The position numbers and the translations under genes were made by a program. This document shows positions 1-7,285 of a stretch of DNA of 20,877 nt, in pieces; the stretch's first letter is position 1; each line of letters opens with the position of its first letter. The stretch lies in assembly GCA_015487255.1 (NCBI GenBank), contig WFQA01000108.1, positions 1 through 20,877 on the forward strand, read 5' to 3'. This DNA comes from Paracoccaceae bacterium. GTDB taxonomy: Bacteria; Pseudomonadota; Alphaproteobacteria; Rhodobacterales; Rhodobacteraceae. The notes beneath the pieces are model-generated. The model saw nothing but the letters and a program-made list of their open reading frames with translations. It did not search any database and was not told where the DNA came from.

Positions 1-1521
1 GACAAGCTGGGTGAGGGAGCCGCATTACCCGGTGAAACCGCGTTCAAGCTTTATGACACTTACGGCTTTCCGCTTGACCTCACCCAGGATGCCCTGCGCG
101 AAAAGGGCCGCAAGGTGGATACTGACGGTTTTGACGCCGCGATGGCGGCACAAAAGGCCAAGGCGCGGGCAGCCTGGGCCGGATCGGGTGAAATGGCCGA
201 TGAAACCGTTTGGTTCGATGTGGCCGATGCGCACGGGGTCAGCGAATTTATCGGCTATATCGAGGAGGAGGCCGAGGGCAATATCGTGGCGCTGGTGGTT
301 GATGGCAAAGCGGTTGACCGCGCCACAGGGATGGTGAGCGTGGCGCTGAACCAGACGCCTTTTTACGCTGAATCCGGTGGGCAGGTTGGCGATGAAGGAG
401 TTATAATTACCGAAACTGCCAAGGTGAAGATCTCGGATGTGAAGCAAAAGGCCGGAGTTTTTGTGCATATCGGCGAGGTGGTCGAGGGCGAATTAAAAGT
501 TGGCCAGGCCGCTGAGTTGAAGGTGGACCACGCCAACCGCACTGCCATCCGGGCCAATCATTCCGCCACGCACCTGCTCAATGAGGCGTTGCGAAATGTG
601 CTGGGCAGCCATGTGGCGCAGCGCGGCTCGCTGAATGCCGCCAACCGGTTGCGCTTTGATTTCAGCCACCCCAAGGCGATGAATGCGGCTGAGCTGGCCG
701 CGGTGGAGCGGGAAGTCAACCAATATATCCGGCAAAACAGCCCGGTTGAAACCCGGGTGATGACCCCGGATGCGGCGCGCAGGCTCGGCGCGCAGGCGCT
801 GTTCGGCGAGAAATACGGCGACGAGGTGCGGGTGGTCTCGATGGGTGTGCAGCCCGGCTCGGGCAAGGGGATTGACGGGCAGACCTATTCACTTGAGCTT
901 TGCGGCGGCACCCATGTTGGCCGTTTGGGCGAGATCGGGGTTTTCAAGCTGGTGTCGGAAGCGGCAACCGCCAGCGGCGTGCGCCGGATTGAGGCGCTGA
1001 CCGGGGCCGGGGCGCTGGAACATATTGCCGGAAACGAGATGGCGCTGGGAGATGCGATGCTGGCGATGAAAACCACCGCCGGGCAGTTGCCTGCGCGCAT
1101 AAAGGCGCTGCTGGACGAGCGCAAGAACCTGCAAAACGAGCTGGGTGATCTGCGCAAGCAACTGGCGATGGCCGGGCCGGGGCAGGCCGGGGGCGAGGTG
1201 CAGCAGATCAACGGTATGCCGTTTCTGGCGCAAAAGCTCAGCGGGGTTTCGGGCAAGGATCTGCGCGGCATGATTGATGAGCACAAATCCCGGCTCGGCA
1301 AAGGGATTGTGTTGCTGATTGCCGATACCGGCGGCAAGGCGGCGATTGCGGCCGGGGTGGCGGGGTTTGATATCTCGGCGGTGGATATCGTGCGGGTGGC
1401 GGCTGAGCAACTTGGCGGCAAGGGTGGCGGCGGCCGGCCCGATATGGCGCAGGGTGGCGGGGCCGGTGTGGAAAATTATAAGGCGGCAATTGACGCCGTT
1501 AAATCAATGCTGGAGGCTTGA
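1..1521 (+). CDS. alaS: Alanine--tRNA ligase, C-terminal part (5' end outside window)
   Basis: Open from base 1 in frame 1 to TGA at 1519-1521, giving 506 residues without a start. The family is usually about 870-890 residues, so most of the N-terminal catalytic domain lies upstream. The first residues (GETAFKLYDTYGFPLDLT) belong to the region after the catalytic core. The editing domain carries its zinc-site motifs: HSATH at fragment residues 187-191 and CGGTH at 301-305. A helical linker follows, then a C-terminal DHHA1/C-Ala domain with the glycine-rich GGKGGGGRP motif near 472. The enzyme charges tRNA-Ala in the cytoplasm, and the editing domain clears mischarged Ser/Gly. The gene reads straight into the DUF1330 gene, whose ATG lies 3 bases beyond its stop. 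Confidence 0.97.
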   Translation, partial: DKLGEGAALPGETAFKLYDTYGFPLDLTQDALREKGRKVDTDGFDAAMAAQKAKARAAWAGSGEMADETVWFDVADAHGVSEFIGYIEEEAEGNIVALVVDGKAVDRATGMVSVALNQTPFYAESGGQVGDEGVIITETAKVKISDVKQKAGVFVHIGEVVEGELKVGQAAELKVDHANRTAIRANHSATHLLNEALRNVLGSHVAQRGSLNAANRLRFDFSHPKAMNAAELAAVEREVNQYIRQNSPVETRVMTPDAARRLGAQALFGEKYGDEVRVVSMGVQPGSGKGIDGQTYSLELCGGTHVGRLGEIGVFKLVSEAATASGVRRIEALTGAGALEHIAGNEMALGDAMLAMKTTAGQLPARIKALLDERKNLQNELGDLRKQLAMAGPGQAGGEVQQINGMPFLAQKLSGVSGKDLRGMIDEHKSRLGKGIVLLIADTGGKAAIAAGVAGFDISAVDIVRVAAEQLGGKGGGGRPDMAQGGGAGVENYKAAIDAVKSMLEA

Positions 1522-1523
1522 AA

Positions 1524-1808
1524 ATGGCAGTTTACGCAATGGTTCATATCGATGTGACCGACCCGGAGGAATATGCGAAATATGCCAGCCTTGCCGGGGC
1601 GGCAGTGGCCAAGTTTGATGGCGAGTTTCTGGCCCGTGGCGGTGAATGCCTGCAAATGGAAGGGCAGGGCCGGGCGCGCAATGTGATACTGCGCTTCAAG
1701 GATTGGCAGACCGCCAAGGCATTTTATGCCAGCCCGGAATATCAGGAGGCGCTGCGCCATGGCCTTCCGGCATCCAGGCGGGAATATACTTTTGTTGAAG
1801 GGGTTTAA
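1524..1808 (+). CDS. DUF1330 family protein
   Basis: 94 residues. I chose the ATG at 1524 over the in-frame TTG at 1518 because TGGAGG at 1511-1516 sits 7 bases upstream of it. The sequence opens with a beta strand (MAVYAMVHIDVTDPEEY) and contains the FLARGGE and FKDWQTAKAFYASPEYQEA segments typical of DUF1330. These are small proteins with a ferredoxin-like alpha/beta-barrel fold related to the ABM/EthD group. No enzymatic role is established for the family and I do not assign one. It starts 3 nt after alaS and is followed by a strong terminator, so it is probably the last gene of an alaS transcript. Confidence 0.9.
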   Translation: MAVYAMVHIDVTDPEEYAKYASLAGAAVAKFDGEFLARGGECLQMEGQGRARNVILRFKDWQTAKAFYASPEYQEALRHGLPASRREYTFVEGV

Positions 1809-1820
1809 CCTGATCCGGGC

Positions 1821-1854
1821 AATAAAAAGGGCGACACGGGCCGCCCTTTTTATT
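1821..1854. terminator. Bidirectional rho-independent terminator between alaS-DUF1330 and icd
   Basis: A perfect 13-bp inverted repeat (AATAAAAAGGGCG at 1821-1833, CGCCCTTTTTATT at 1842-1854) with an 8-nt loop. The outer A/T part gives a T run after the GC-rich stem on both strands, so it can end the rightward DUF1330 transcript and the leftward icd transcript. It lies 13 bases after one stop and 30 bases before the other. Confidence 0.9.
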
Positions 1855-1883
1855 GGTTTCAATGTGAACTGAAAACGCTGCAA

Positions 1884-3095
1884 TCAGGCCAGCGCTTTTT
1901 GCAGGTTGGAGTCGACCTTTTCCAAAAACCCTTCAGTCGTCAGCCATTTTTGATCCGGCCCGACCAGCAGCGCCAGATCTTTGGTCATGAAGCCGCTCTC
2001 AACCGTATCCACCACCACTTTTTCCAGCGTCTCGGCAAAGCGCAACAGGTCGGCATTGTCATCAAGCTTGGCGCGGTGCTTCAGCCCGCCGGTCCAGGCA
2101 AAGATCGAGGCGATCGAATTGGTCGAGGTCGCCTCGCCCTTCTGGTGCTGCCGGTAGTGGCGGGTCACGGTGCCGTGGGCCGCTTCGGCCTCTACAATCT
2201 TGCCGTCCGGGGTCATCAGAATCGAGGTCATCAACCCAAGCGATCCAAAGCCCTGCGCCACGGTGTCTGACTGTACGTCCCCGTCGTAGTTTTTACAGGC
2301 CCAGACAAACTTGCCCGACCATTTCATCGCCGCTGCCACCATGTCATCGATCAGCCGGTGCTCGTAGGTGATGCCGGCCTCGGCGAATTTATCGGCGAAT
2401 TCAGCGTCGAAAACCTCCTGAAAAATATCCTTGAAGCGGCCATCATAGATTTTCATGATGGTGTTTTTGGTCGAAAGATACAGCGGCCAGCCCATTTTCA
2501 GGGCGTAGTTCATCGAGGCGCGGGCGAAATCGGTGATGCTGTCATCGCGGTTATACATGCTCATGAAAACCCCGGAAGAGGGGGCGTCATAAACCTCGCG
2601 CTCGATCACCTCACCATCTTCGCCGACAAATTTCATGCTCAGCTTGCCCTTGCCGGGAAAGCGGAAATCGGTGGCGCGGTATTGGTCACCAAAAGCATGG
2701 CGGCCAATGACGATCGGGTCTGTCCAGCCCGGCACGAGGCGCGGCACGTTTTGGCAGATAATAGGTGCGCGAAAGATCGTGCCGCCCAGAATATTGCGGA
2801 TCGTGCCATTGGGCGATTTCCACATTTTCTTCAGGCCAAATTCCTCAACCCGTTGCTCGTCCGGGGTAATGGTGGCGCATTTTACGCCCACGCCGTATTT
2901 CTGGATGGCATGCGCGGCGTCGATGGTGATCTGGTCATCGGTGTCATCGCGGCTTTTCATGCCAAGGTCATAATATTTGAGGTCGATATCGAGGTATGGC
3001 AGGATCAGCTTATCCTTGATGAACTGCCAGATGATCCGGGTCATTTCGTCGCCGTCAAGCTCGACCACCGGGTTTGCAACTTTAATCTTGGCCAT
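1884..3095 (-). CDS. icd: NADP-dependent isocitrate dehydrogenase
   Basis: 403 residues, starting MAKIKVANPVVELDGDEMTR, with a strong AAGGGGG Shine-Dalgarno just upstream (about 3101-3107 on the complement). Length and sequence match the eukaryote-like homodimeric NADP-IDH used by alphaproteobacteria rather than the E. coli type. Visible motifs are the isocitrate-binding SPNGTIRN (94-101), the metal-binding NYDGDVQSD region (269-277), and the HGTVTRHYR segment (307-315) that contacts the NADP 2'-phosphate. It converts isocitrate to 2-oxoglutarate and CO2 with NADPH formation in the TCA cycle. 2-Oxoglutarate is also the carbon signal for nitrogen assimilation, which is of interest given ntrBC further along. 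It is monocistronic and divergent from trmJ across 143 bp. Confidence 0.98.
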   Translation of the reverse strand: MAKIKVANPVVELDGDEMTRIIWQFIKDKLILPYLDIDLKYYDLGMKSRDDTDDQITIDAAHAIQKYGVGVKCATITPDEQRVEEFGLKKMWKSPNGTIRNILGGTIFRAPIICQNVPRLVPGWTDPIVIGRHAFGDQYRATDFRFPGKGKLSMKFVGEDGEVIEREVYDAPSSGVFMSMYNRDDSITDFARASMNYALKMGWPLYLSTKNTIMKIYDGRFKDIFQEVFDAEFADKFAEAGITYEHRLIDDMVAAAMKWSGKFVWACKNYDGDVQSDTVAQGFGSLGLMTSILMTPDGKIVEAEAAHGTVTRHYRQHQKGEATSTNSIASIFAWTGGLKHRAKLDDNADLLRFAETLEKVVVDTVESGFMTKDLALLVGPDQKWLTTEGFLEKVDSNLQKALA

Positions 3096-3157
3096 TTCTG
3101 CCCCCTTTTGAAAGATTCGCTTGGTTTTACGCTATTTCGGGGCGAAAGGAAAGAGCG

Positions 3158-3174
3158 GTATACGTTAGTATACT
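3158..3174. promoter_or_regulatory. Tandem GTATAC palindromes in the icd/trmJ divergent region
   Basis: GTATAC occurs at 3158-3163 and again at 3168-3173 (within the palindrome AGTATACT, 3167-3174). The starts are exactly 10 bp apart, about one helical turn, between two divergent genes. Either copy could also supply a TATACT/TATACC -10 hexamer, but I could not find a matching -35 at 16-18 bp on either strand. An operator for icd or trmJ is an inference. No regulator is identified. Confidence 0.3.
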
Positions 3175-3238
3175 CAATCGGTATTTGCATCCGCAGGCAA
3201 GCCATCGTATCACCCGCAAAAGCGTTACGGGAATGATG

Positions 3239-4021
3239 ATGTCTGGCACGGATCACGCAAAGCTTCAGGAATGGCAGGGGCCAACCCCGGCGATTATTCT
3301 GGTCAAGCCGCAGATGGGTGAAAACATCGGCGCGGCGGCCCGGGCGATGTGGAATTTCGGGCTGGACCGGATGCGGCTGGTGGCCCCGCGTGATGGCTGG
3401 CCCAACCAAAAGGCCATCGCCATGGCCTCGGGGGCGGGGCGGGTGCTGGACCAGATCCGCCTTAGTGCCAGCACCGACGAGGCGCTTGCGGACCTTAATT
3501 TCGTCTTTGCGACCACGGCCCGCAAGCGTGACCTGACCAAGCTGGTGATGACCCCCGAGCGGGCGATGGCCCATGCCCATGCGTTGATCGCGGATGGGCA
3601 GAAGGTTGGCATCATGTTTGGCCCCGAGCGCGCCGGGCTGGCCAATGAGGATATCGTGCAGGCCAATGCTTTTATCTCGGTGCCGGTGAACCCGGCTTTT
3701 GCCTCTATTAACCTGGCGCAATCGGTGTTGCTGCTGGCTTATGAATGGCGGCGGCTGGCCGGGGATGAGGGCGAGGTGCTTGACATGTCCAAAACCCGCT
3801 TTGCCGAGGCGGGCGAGGTGCGGGCGTTTTTGCGGCATTTGCAGCAGCGGCTCGATGATGTCGGGTTTTTCTTTCCGGCAGCGAAACGGGTGTCTATGAT
3901 CGAGAATCTGGAGAATATGTTTAGCCGTCTGCCGTTGACCGACGCAGATGTGCGCACCCTGCACGGGGTGATCAAGGCAATAGCCGAGCGCCGCCACGGC
4001 CCGCTTGGTCAGGGAGAGTGA
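3239..4021 (+). CDS. trmJ: tRNA (cytidine/uridine-2'-O-)-methyltransferase, TrmJ/TrmH family
   Basis: 260 residues from the third of three consecutive ATGs (3233, 3236, 3239). The purine-rich ACGGGA at 3227-3232 is too close to the first and best spaced for the third; an in-frame ATG at 3185 has no evident support. SPOUT-family motifs are present: NIGAAAR (29-35), MFGPERAGL (126-134), and the C-terminal knot segment NPAFASINLAQSV (151-163) that binds S-adenosylmethionine. A helical C-terminal extension (about 175-250) matches the TrmJ layout. The enzyme likely 2'-O-methylates nucleotide 32 of the tRNA anticodon loop. The stop is 1 base before ctaA, so the two are probably co-transcribed. Confidence 0.92.
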   Translation: MSGTDHAKLQEWQGPTPAIILVKPQMGENIGAAARAMWNFGLDRMRLVAPRDGWPNQKAIAMASGAGRVLDQIRLSASTDEALADLNFVFATTARKRDLTKLVMTPERAMAHAHALIADGQKVGIMFGPERAGLANEDIVQANAFISVPVNPAFASINLAQSVLLLAYEWRRLAGDEGEVLDMSKTRFAEAGEVRAFLRHLQQRLDDVGFFFPAAKRVSMIENLENMFSRLPLTDADVRTLHGVIKAIAERRHGPLGQGE

Positions 4022-4022
4022 T

Positions 4023-5150
4023 ATGACTGAAAAACGCAGTATTTTTGAGGAAGTGGGAGAGAAGCCGGTGGAAGCTCGCAAGGTGGCGAAGGCAAAGGTG
4101 GTGCCGCAAAAGGCGCTGATCTTCTGGCTTGGATTGCTGTTTTTGCTTTTGGTGCTGATCATTGCTGTGGGCGGGATGACAAGGCTGACCGATAGCGGGC
4201 TTTCAATCACCGAGTGGCGGCCGGTAACGGGGGCGATCCCGCCGCTGAGCGTGGCTGATTGGGAGGTCGAGTTTGGCAAATATCAGAACTCGCCTGAGTT
4301 CATGCTGCAAAACAGCGCGATGACCATGCAGGAGTTCAAGGGGATTTTCTGGTGGGAATGGGGGCATAGGCTATTGGGGCGGTTTATCGGCCTGGTCTGG
4401 GCGGTTGGGTTTTTCTGGTTTTTGCTGCGGCGGCAGATCCCCACGGGCTGGACAGGGCGGCTATTGGCCCTTGGGGTGCTGGGCGGCTTGCAAGGCGCGC
4501 TTGGCTGGTGGATGGTTGCCTCGGGGCTGACCGGGCGCATGGTGGATGTGGCGAGCTATCGGCTGGCGATGCATCTGGGGCTGGCCTTTGTGATATTGGG
4601 GCTGATTGCGTGGTATATCATGAGCCTGCGGAAGGGTGGTGCCGAGATGCTGCAAGCCCGACGGCGGAGGGAAAACGGGCTGATGCTTTGGGCTGGCGTG
4701 CTGGTGGCGGTGTTGTTTGCTCAGATACTGCTGGGCGCGCTGGTGGCGGGCATTGATGCCGGGCGCAGTTTTACCAGTTGGCCGGATATGGCTGGATATT
4801 TCTTCCCGCCGGGAAGTCTGGATTACGAGCCATTGTGGAGCAACTTCTTTGAAAACCCCGGGCTGGTTCAGTTTAATCACCGTATGTTGGGGTATATTGC
4901 CTTTGTTCTGGGGTTGATCCTGTGGTGGAAAAGCCGCTCAAGCCCGGTGCGGGCCACACGGGGGGCAGTGAATGTGATGATGCTGATGATGCTGGCGCAA
5001 GTGGTTTTGGGGATAGTGACCGTGCTTTATATGGCGCGGATGGATATTGCCATCACTCATCAGATTGGCGCGGTGATACTGTTTGTGCTGGCGCTGCGGG
5101 TACGGTTTGTTGCCGCATATCCGGCGGCGGAAAAAATAGCGCGGGGGTAG
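4023..5150 (+). CDS. ctaA: Heme A synthase (COX15/CtaA)
   Basis: 375 residues. The ATG at 4023 is preceded by AGGGAGAG inside the 3' end of trmJ. A basic N-terminal tail of about 30 residues is followed by eight predicted membrane helices (about 31-51, 114-135, 146-166, 182-201, 219-243, 285-302, 316-338, 344-362). The four conserved heme-ligand histidines stand out at 115 (GHRLLGRF), 184 (MHLGLAF), 286 (NHRMLGY) and 346 (HQIGAV). The TRLTDSGLSITEWRPVTGAI stretch after helix 1 is a family signature. It oxidises the methyl group of heme O to the formyl group of heme A for aa3-type cytochrome oxidase, in the inner membrane. The organism is therefore expected to respire with a heme A oxidase. 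Confidence 0.96.
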   Translation: MTEKRSIFEEVGEKPVEARKVAKAKVVPQKALIFWLGLLFLLLVLIIAVGGMTRLTDSGLSITEWRPVTGAIPPLSVADWEVEFGKYQNSPEFMLQNSAMTMQEFKGIFWWEWGHRLLGRFIGLVWAVGFFWFLLRRQIPTGWTGRLLALGVLGGLQGALGWWMVASGLTGRMVDVASYRLAMHLGLAFVILGLIAWYIMSLRKGGAEMLQARRRRENGLMLWAGVLVAVLFAQILLGALVAGIDAGRSFTSWPDMAGYFFPPGSLDYEPLWSNFFENPGLVQFNHRMLGYIAFVLGLILWWKSRSSPVRATRGAVNVMMLMMLAQVVLGIVTVLYMARMDIAITHQIGAVILFVLALRVRFVAAYPAAEKIARG

Positions 5151-5218
5151 TGGTACAGACCGCCGAGCGAAGCGAGGCCACCGGCGTCGCCAGACACCGT
5201 TCAGCTTTGCTGATAAGG

Positions 5219-5261
5219 TGCCTTTGCCGAGTGGGGCTTTAGCCCCGCAGAGGTAAAGGCA
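5219..5261. other. Imperfect long hairpin inside the intergenic element
   Basis: The outer stem pairs 5219-5228 with 5252-5261 (10 bp including one G-T wobble). After a small internal loop, the inner GC-rich stem GTGGGGC/GCCCCGC (5231-5237 with 5242-5248, one wobble) closes a TTTA loop. No T tract follows directly on either strand, so it is not a textbook terminator. It could stabilise 3' ends of the converging transcripts. Confidence 0.55.
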
Positions 5262-5321
5262 GGCTTGACTTGTAGGGGATGTAGCTTCGGACAAAGCCAG
5301 CTCTGGCCCCCTCCACTCGGT

Positions 5322-5340
5322 TTTTTTGCTTTGCAAAAAA
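5322..5340. terminator. AT-rich hairpin with T tracts near the convergent gene ends
   Basis: TTTTTTGC (5322-5329) pairs with GCAAAAAA (5333-5340) around a 3-nt loop, so a T run is present on either strand. The stem is AT-rich and weak. On the leftward strand it lies about 40 bases past the crotonase stop, and on the rightward strand about 170 bases past ctaA. Terminator function is uncertain. Confidence 0.35.
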
Positions 5341-5381
5341 TACCTCGCGTTTGGGCCATGGCCTCGCTGCGCTCGGCGGGC

Positions 5382-6170
5382 TTACTGCTGCCATTCGGGC
5401 TTGCGTTTATCCAAAAATGCCGCAATGCCTTGCTCGGTATCATTGTAAAGCATGTTTTCGGCCATGATCTCACCGGTATAGGCATAAGCTTCCTCCAGCC
5501 CTTTTTCGAGCTGGTTATAAAACGCCTGTTTCCCCACCTTTAAAGCCACACCCAGCTTGGATGCCAGCTTTTCGGCCAGTTCGGTTGTGTTGCTTTCAAG
5601 CTGCTCATCGGGCACAGTGCGGTTGACCAGGCCAAGGGTCTCGGCCCGTCGGGCTTCTATGAACTCACCCGTTGTCAACATTTCAAACGCTTGCTTGCGC
5701 GGAATATTGCGGGATAGCGCCACCATCGGGGTGGAGCAGAATAAACCAATATTTATGCCATTGACCCCAAAGCGGGTGCCCTCAGCAGACACCGCCAGAT
5801 CACAGCTCGCCACCAGCTGGCAGCCGGCAGCGGTGGCGATGCCATGCACCTGGGCGATAACCGGTTGCGGCAGTTTGGTGATGCTGGTCATCAGCCGCCC
5901 GCACTGGGCAAACAGCGCGTTGAAATAGGCTTTGCCACCATCCCCGGCCTGCCGCGCCGCTGTCATCTGCTTCAGGTCATGCCCGGCGCAAAACGCCTTG
6001 CCGGCCCCTTTGATCACCACCGCGCGGATGGAGCCATCCTCGGCAATCCTGTCCAGCTCGGCCTGCAGCGCTGCCAGCATTTCCTCGGAAAGCGCATTCA
6101 GGGCACCCGGCCGGTTCATCGTCAGGGTCGCGATTGCATTTCTGTCAGCCCGTAAAAGAATATCCTGCAT
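5382..6170 (-). CDS. Enoyl-CoA hydratase/isomerase (crotonase) family protein, atypical active site
   Basis: 262 residues from the ATG at 6170 (MQDILLRADRNAIATLTMNRP), the usual family start and length. A further in-frame ATG at 6200 would only add ten atypical residues. The crotonase fold is clear: NRPGALNALS (19-28), oxyanion-hole segments CAGHDLK (61-67) and HGIATAAGCQL (109-119), and a C-terminal helical part. The two glutamates used by classical enoyl-CoA hydratase appear replaced, by Gln118 in AAGCQLVASCD and Gly138 in FGVNGINIGL. The text resembles the ECHDC3-like branch, so normal hydration of 2-enoyl-CoA is doubtful and the substrate is unknown. It is divergently arranged with a hotdog thioesterase 63 bp away, suggesting a shared acyl-CoA role. 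Confidence 0.9.
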   Translation of the reverse strand: MQDILLRADRNAIATLTMNRPGALNALSEEMLAALQAELDRIAEDGSIRAVVIKGAGKAFCAGHDLKQMTAARQAGDGGKAYFNALFAQCGRLMTSITKLPQPVIAQVHGIATAAGCQLVASCDLAVSAEGTRFGVNGINIGLFCSTPMVALSRNIPRKQAFEMLTTGEFIEARRAETLGLVNRTVPDEQLESNTTELAEKLASKLGVALKVGKQAFYNQLEKGLEEAYAYTGEIMAENMLYNDTEQGIAAFLDKRKPEWQQ

Positions 6171-6233
6171 GCTCTTGATCCTTTGCCGTTTCATCTGCAA
6201 TGTGTGGTAAATTTCAGCCAGAGGGAAGTAAAA

Positions 6234-6653
6234 ATGCAGCCCAAGATGTCCGTTTCTGAAATGCGCGCCTTTTTGACAGCGGAATTTCCCGAGGTAAACA
6301 CCCGTTATGAGCTGCGCGCGCTGCCCGCCATGGGCGCTATCATGGCCAAATTGTCCGATGCGCGTGACTTGCGCCCGGGGGGCACGCTTTCCGGCGCGGC
6401 GATATTTGAGCTGGCGGATATCACCTATTATGTGGCGACATTGGCGATGATCGGCCCCAAAGCCCTGACCGTCACCACCAGTGCGGCCATTGACTATATG
6501 CGCAAACCCGCCGCCGGGGGCATGTGGGCCGAGGCGCGTATCCTCAAACTGGGGCGGGCCTTGAGCGTGGGGGATGTGATGCTTTATTCAGACGGGCAGC
6601 AGGCACCGGTTGCCCATGCCAATATCACTTTTTCTATCCCGCCGGGAGATTAG
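6234..6653 (+). CDS. PaaI-family hotdog-fold acyl-CoA thioesterase
   Basis: 139 residues. ATG 6234 is preceded by GAGGGA at 6221-6226, so the longer in-frame start at 6183 is unlikely. The core RPGGTLSGAAIFELADITYYVATLAMIG (47-74) has the G-x-x-S/H-G pattern and the acidic residue (Asp62) on the central helix that define PaaI/YbgC-like thioesterases. VTTSAAIDYMRKPAAGG (80-96) is the following strand-turn. Such enzymes hydrolyse acyl-CoA or aryl-CoA thioesters, and the substrate cannot be read here. The gene shares a 63-bp divergent promoter region with the crotonase gene. No clear terminator follows; only a weak 5-bp stem is seen at 6659-6674. Confidence 0.88.
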   Translation: MQPKMSVSEMRAFLTAEFPEVNTRYELRALPAMGAIMAKLSDARDLRPGGTLSGAAIFELADITYYVATLAMIGPKALTVTTSAAIDYMRKPAAGGMWAEARILKLGRALSVGDVMLYSDGQQAPVAHANITFSIPPGD

Positions 6654-6733
6654 TTGTGGGGTAAAATAATACCCAATTTCTAGTGCGTTGTATTTGCAAA
6701 AGAAATTGCATAATTTAGCAATTGACTGCGCGC

Positions 6734-6761
6734 TTCAAACCGTTAAAACCCCCACTATCAT
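6734..6761 (+). promoter_or_regulatory. Candidate sigma-70 promoter for rplM-rpsI
   Basis: TTCAAA (6734-6739), a 16-bp spacer and TATCAT (6756-6761) lie 54 bp before the rplM start. The -10 is close to consensus and the -35 only fair. An alternative -35, TTGACT at 6722-6727, has a clean hexamer but no well-spaced -10. The 161-bp gap after the thioesterase gene is where the ribosomal operon promoter should be. Confidence 0.35.
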
Positions 6762-6814
6762 ATTTGCACGGGGTGAGCCTGTGCGCTTTTCATCCGAAAA
6801 CGGAAAACCAGACC

Positions 6815-7285
6815 ATGAAAACATATTCAGCCAAACCGGCCGATATCGAGAAAAAATGGATCCTGATCGACGCTGAAGGCGTTGTTCTGGGTCGTTTGGC
6901 CTCGATCATCGCGATGCGCTTGCGTGGCAAGCACAAGCCCAGTTTCACCCCGCACATGGATATGGGCGACAACGTGATAGTGATCAACGCCGACAAGGTG
7001 CAGATGACCGGCAACAAACGTGCCGACAAGCGCTATTATTGGCATACCGGCCACCCCGGCGGTATCAAGCACCGCACGGCCGAGCAGATCCTCGAAGGGC
7101 GTTTTCCCGAGCGGGTATTGGTGAAAGCCGTTCAGCGCATGCTGCCCGGCGGGCCGCTTTCCAGGCAGCAGATGACCAATTTGCGGGTTTATGCAGGTGC
7201 CGAGCACGGGCAAGAGGCCCAGCAACCCGAAGTATTGGATGTGAAATCCATGAACCCCAAAAACACCCGGAGCGCTCAATCATGA
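6815..7285 (+). CDS. rplM: 50S ribosomal protein L13
   Basis: 156 residues from the ATG at 6815 (MKTYSAKPADIEKKWILIDA), the standard alphaproteobacterial L13 start. An earlier in-frame ATG at 6722 would add 31 residues with no family counterpart. Family landmarks include LGRLASIIAMRLRGKHKPSF, GDNVIVINADKVQMTGNK, YYWHTGHPGG and AVQRMLPGGPLSRQQM. The C-terminal tail (EHGQEAQQPEVLDVKSMNPK) matches the extended form seen in this class. L13 binds 23S rRNA early in large-subunit assembly. Its TGA overlaps the rpsI ATG (7282-7285), giving translational coupling of the conserved rplM-rpsI pair. Confidence 0.98.
   Translation: MKTYSAKPADIEKKWILIDAEGVVLGRLASIIAMRLRGKHKPSFTPHMDMGDNVIVINADKVQMTGNKRADKRYYWHTGHPGGIKHRTAEQILEGRFPERVLVKAVQRMLPGGPLSRQQMTNLRVYAGAEHGQEAQQPEVLDVKSMNPKNTRSAQS

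Larger units (their letters stand above)
5161..5378. repeat. Structured intergenic element bounded by a 20-bp inverted repeat
   Basis: The left arm at 5161-5180 (CGCCGAGCGAAGCGAGGCCA) and the right arm at 5359-5378 are reverse complements at 19 of 20 positions. They enclose 178 bp and fill nearly the whole gap between the convergent stops of ctaA (5150) and the crotonase gene (5382). The interior has several hairpins (5219-5261, 5296-5307, 5322-5340). Arms of the CGAGCGAAGCGAG type are familiar as dispersed intergenic motifs in many proteobacterial genomes. I infer a MITE- or REP-like dispersed element, possibly acting as a transcript end. It has no transposase gene, and I cannot see a clear target-site duplication. 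Confidence 0.6.

Noticed and set aside
2358..3236. A 292-codon open frame on the + strand opposite icd
   Set aside because: It lies antisense to a clear icd gene, its translation matches no protein pattern I recognise, and long antisense frames are expected in GC-rich DNA.
3041..4279. A 412-codon open frame on the - strand opposite trmJ and the start of ctaA
   Set aside because: It is low-complexity, rich in His/Arg/Gln, and spans the divergent promoter and two well-supported genes on the other strand.
6659..6674. GGGTA/TACCC hairpin after the thioesterase gene
   Set aside because: It has only a 5-bp stem with no T tract, too weak to call a terminator.
6704..6723. AATTGC-N8-GCAATT inverted repeat upstream of rplM
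   Set aside because: Short AT-rich arms are likely by chance in this AT-rich leader, and no known site matches.
7039..7281. Upstream extension of the rpsI frame inside rplM
   Set aside because: It is an out-of-frame reading of rplM; the ATGA junction and S9 family length fix the start at 7282.
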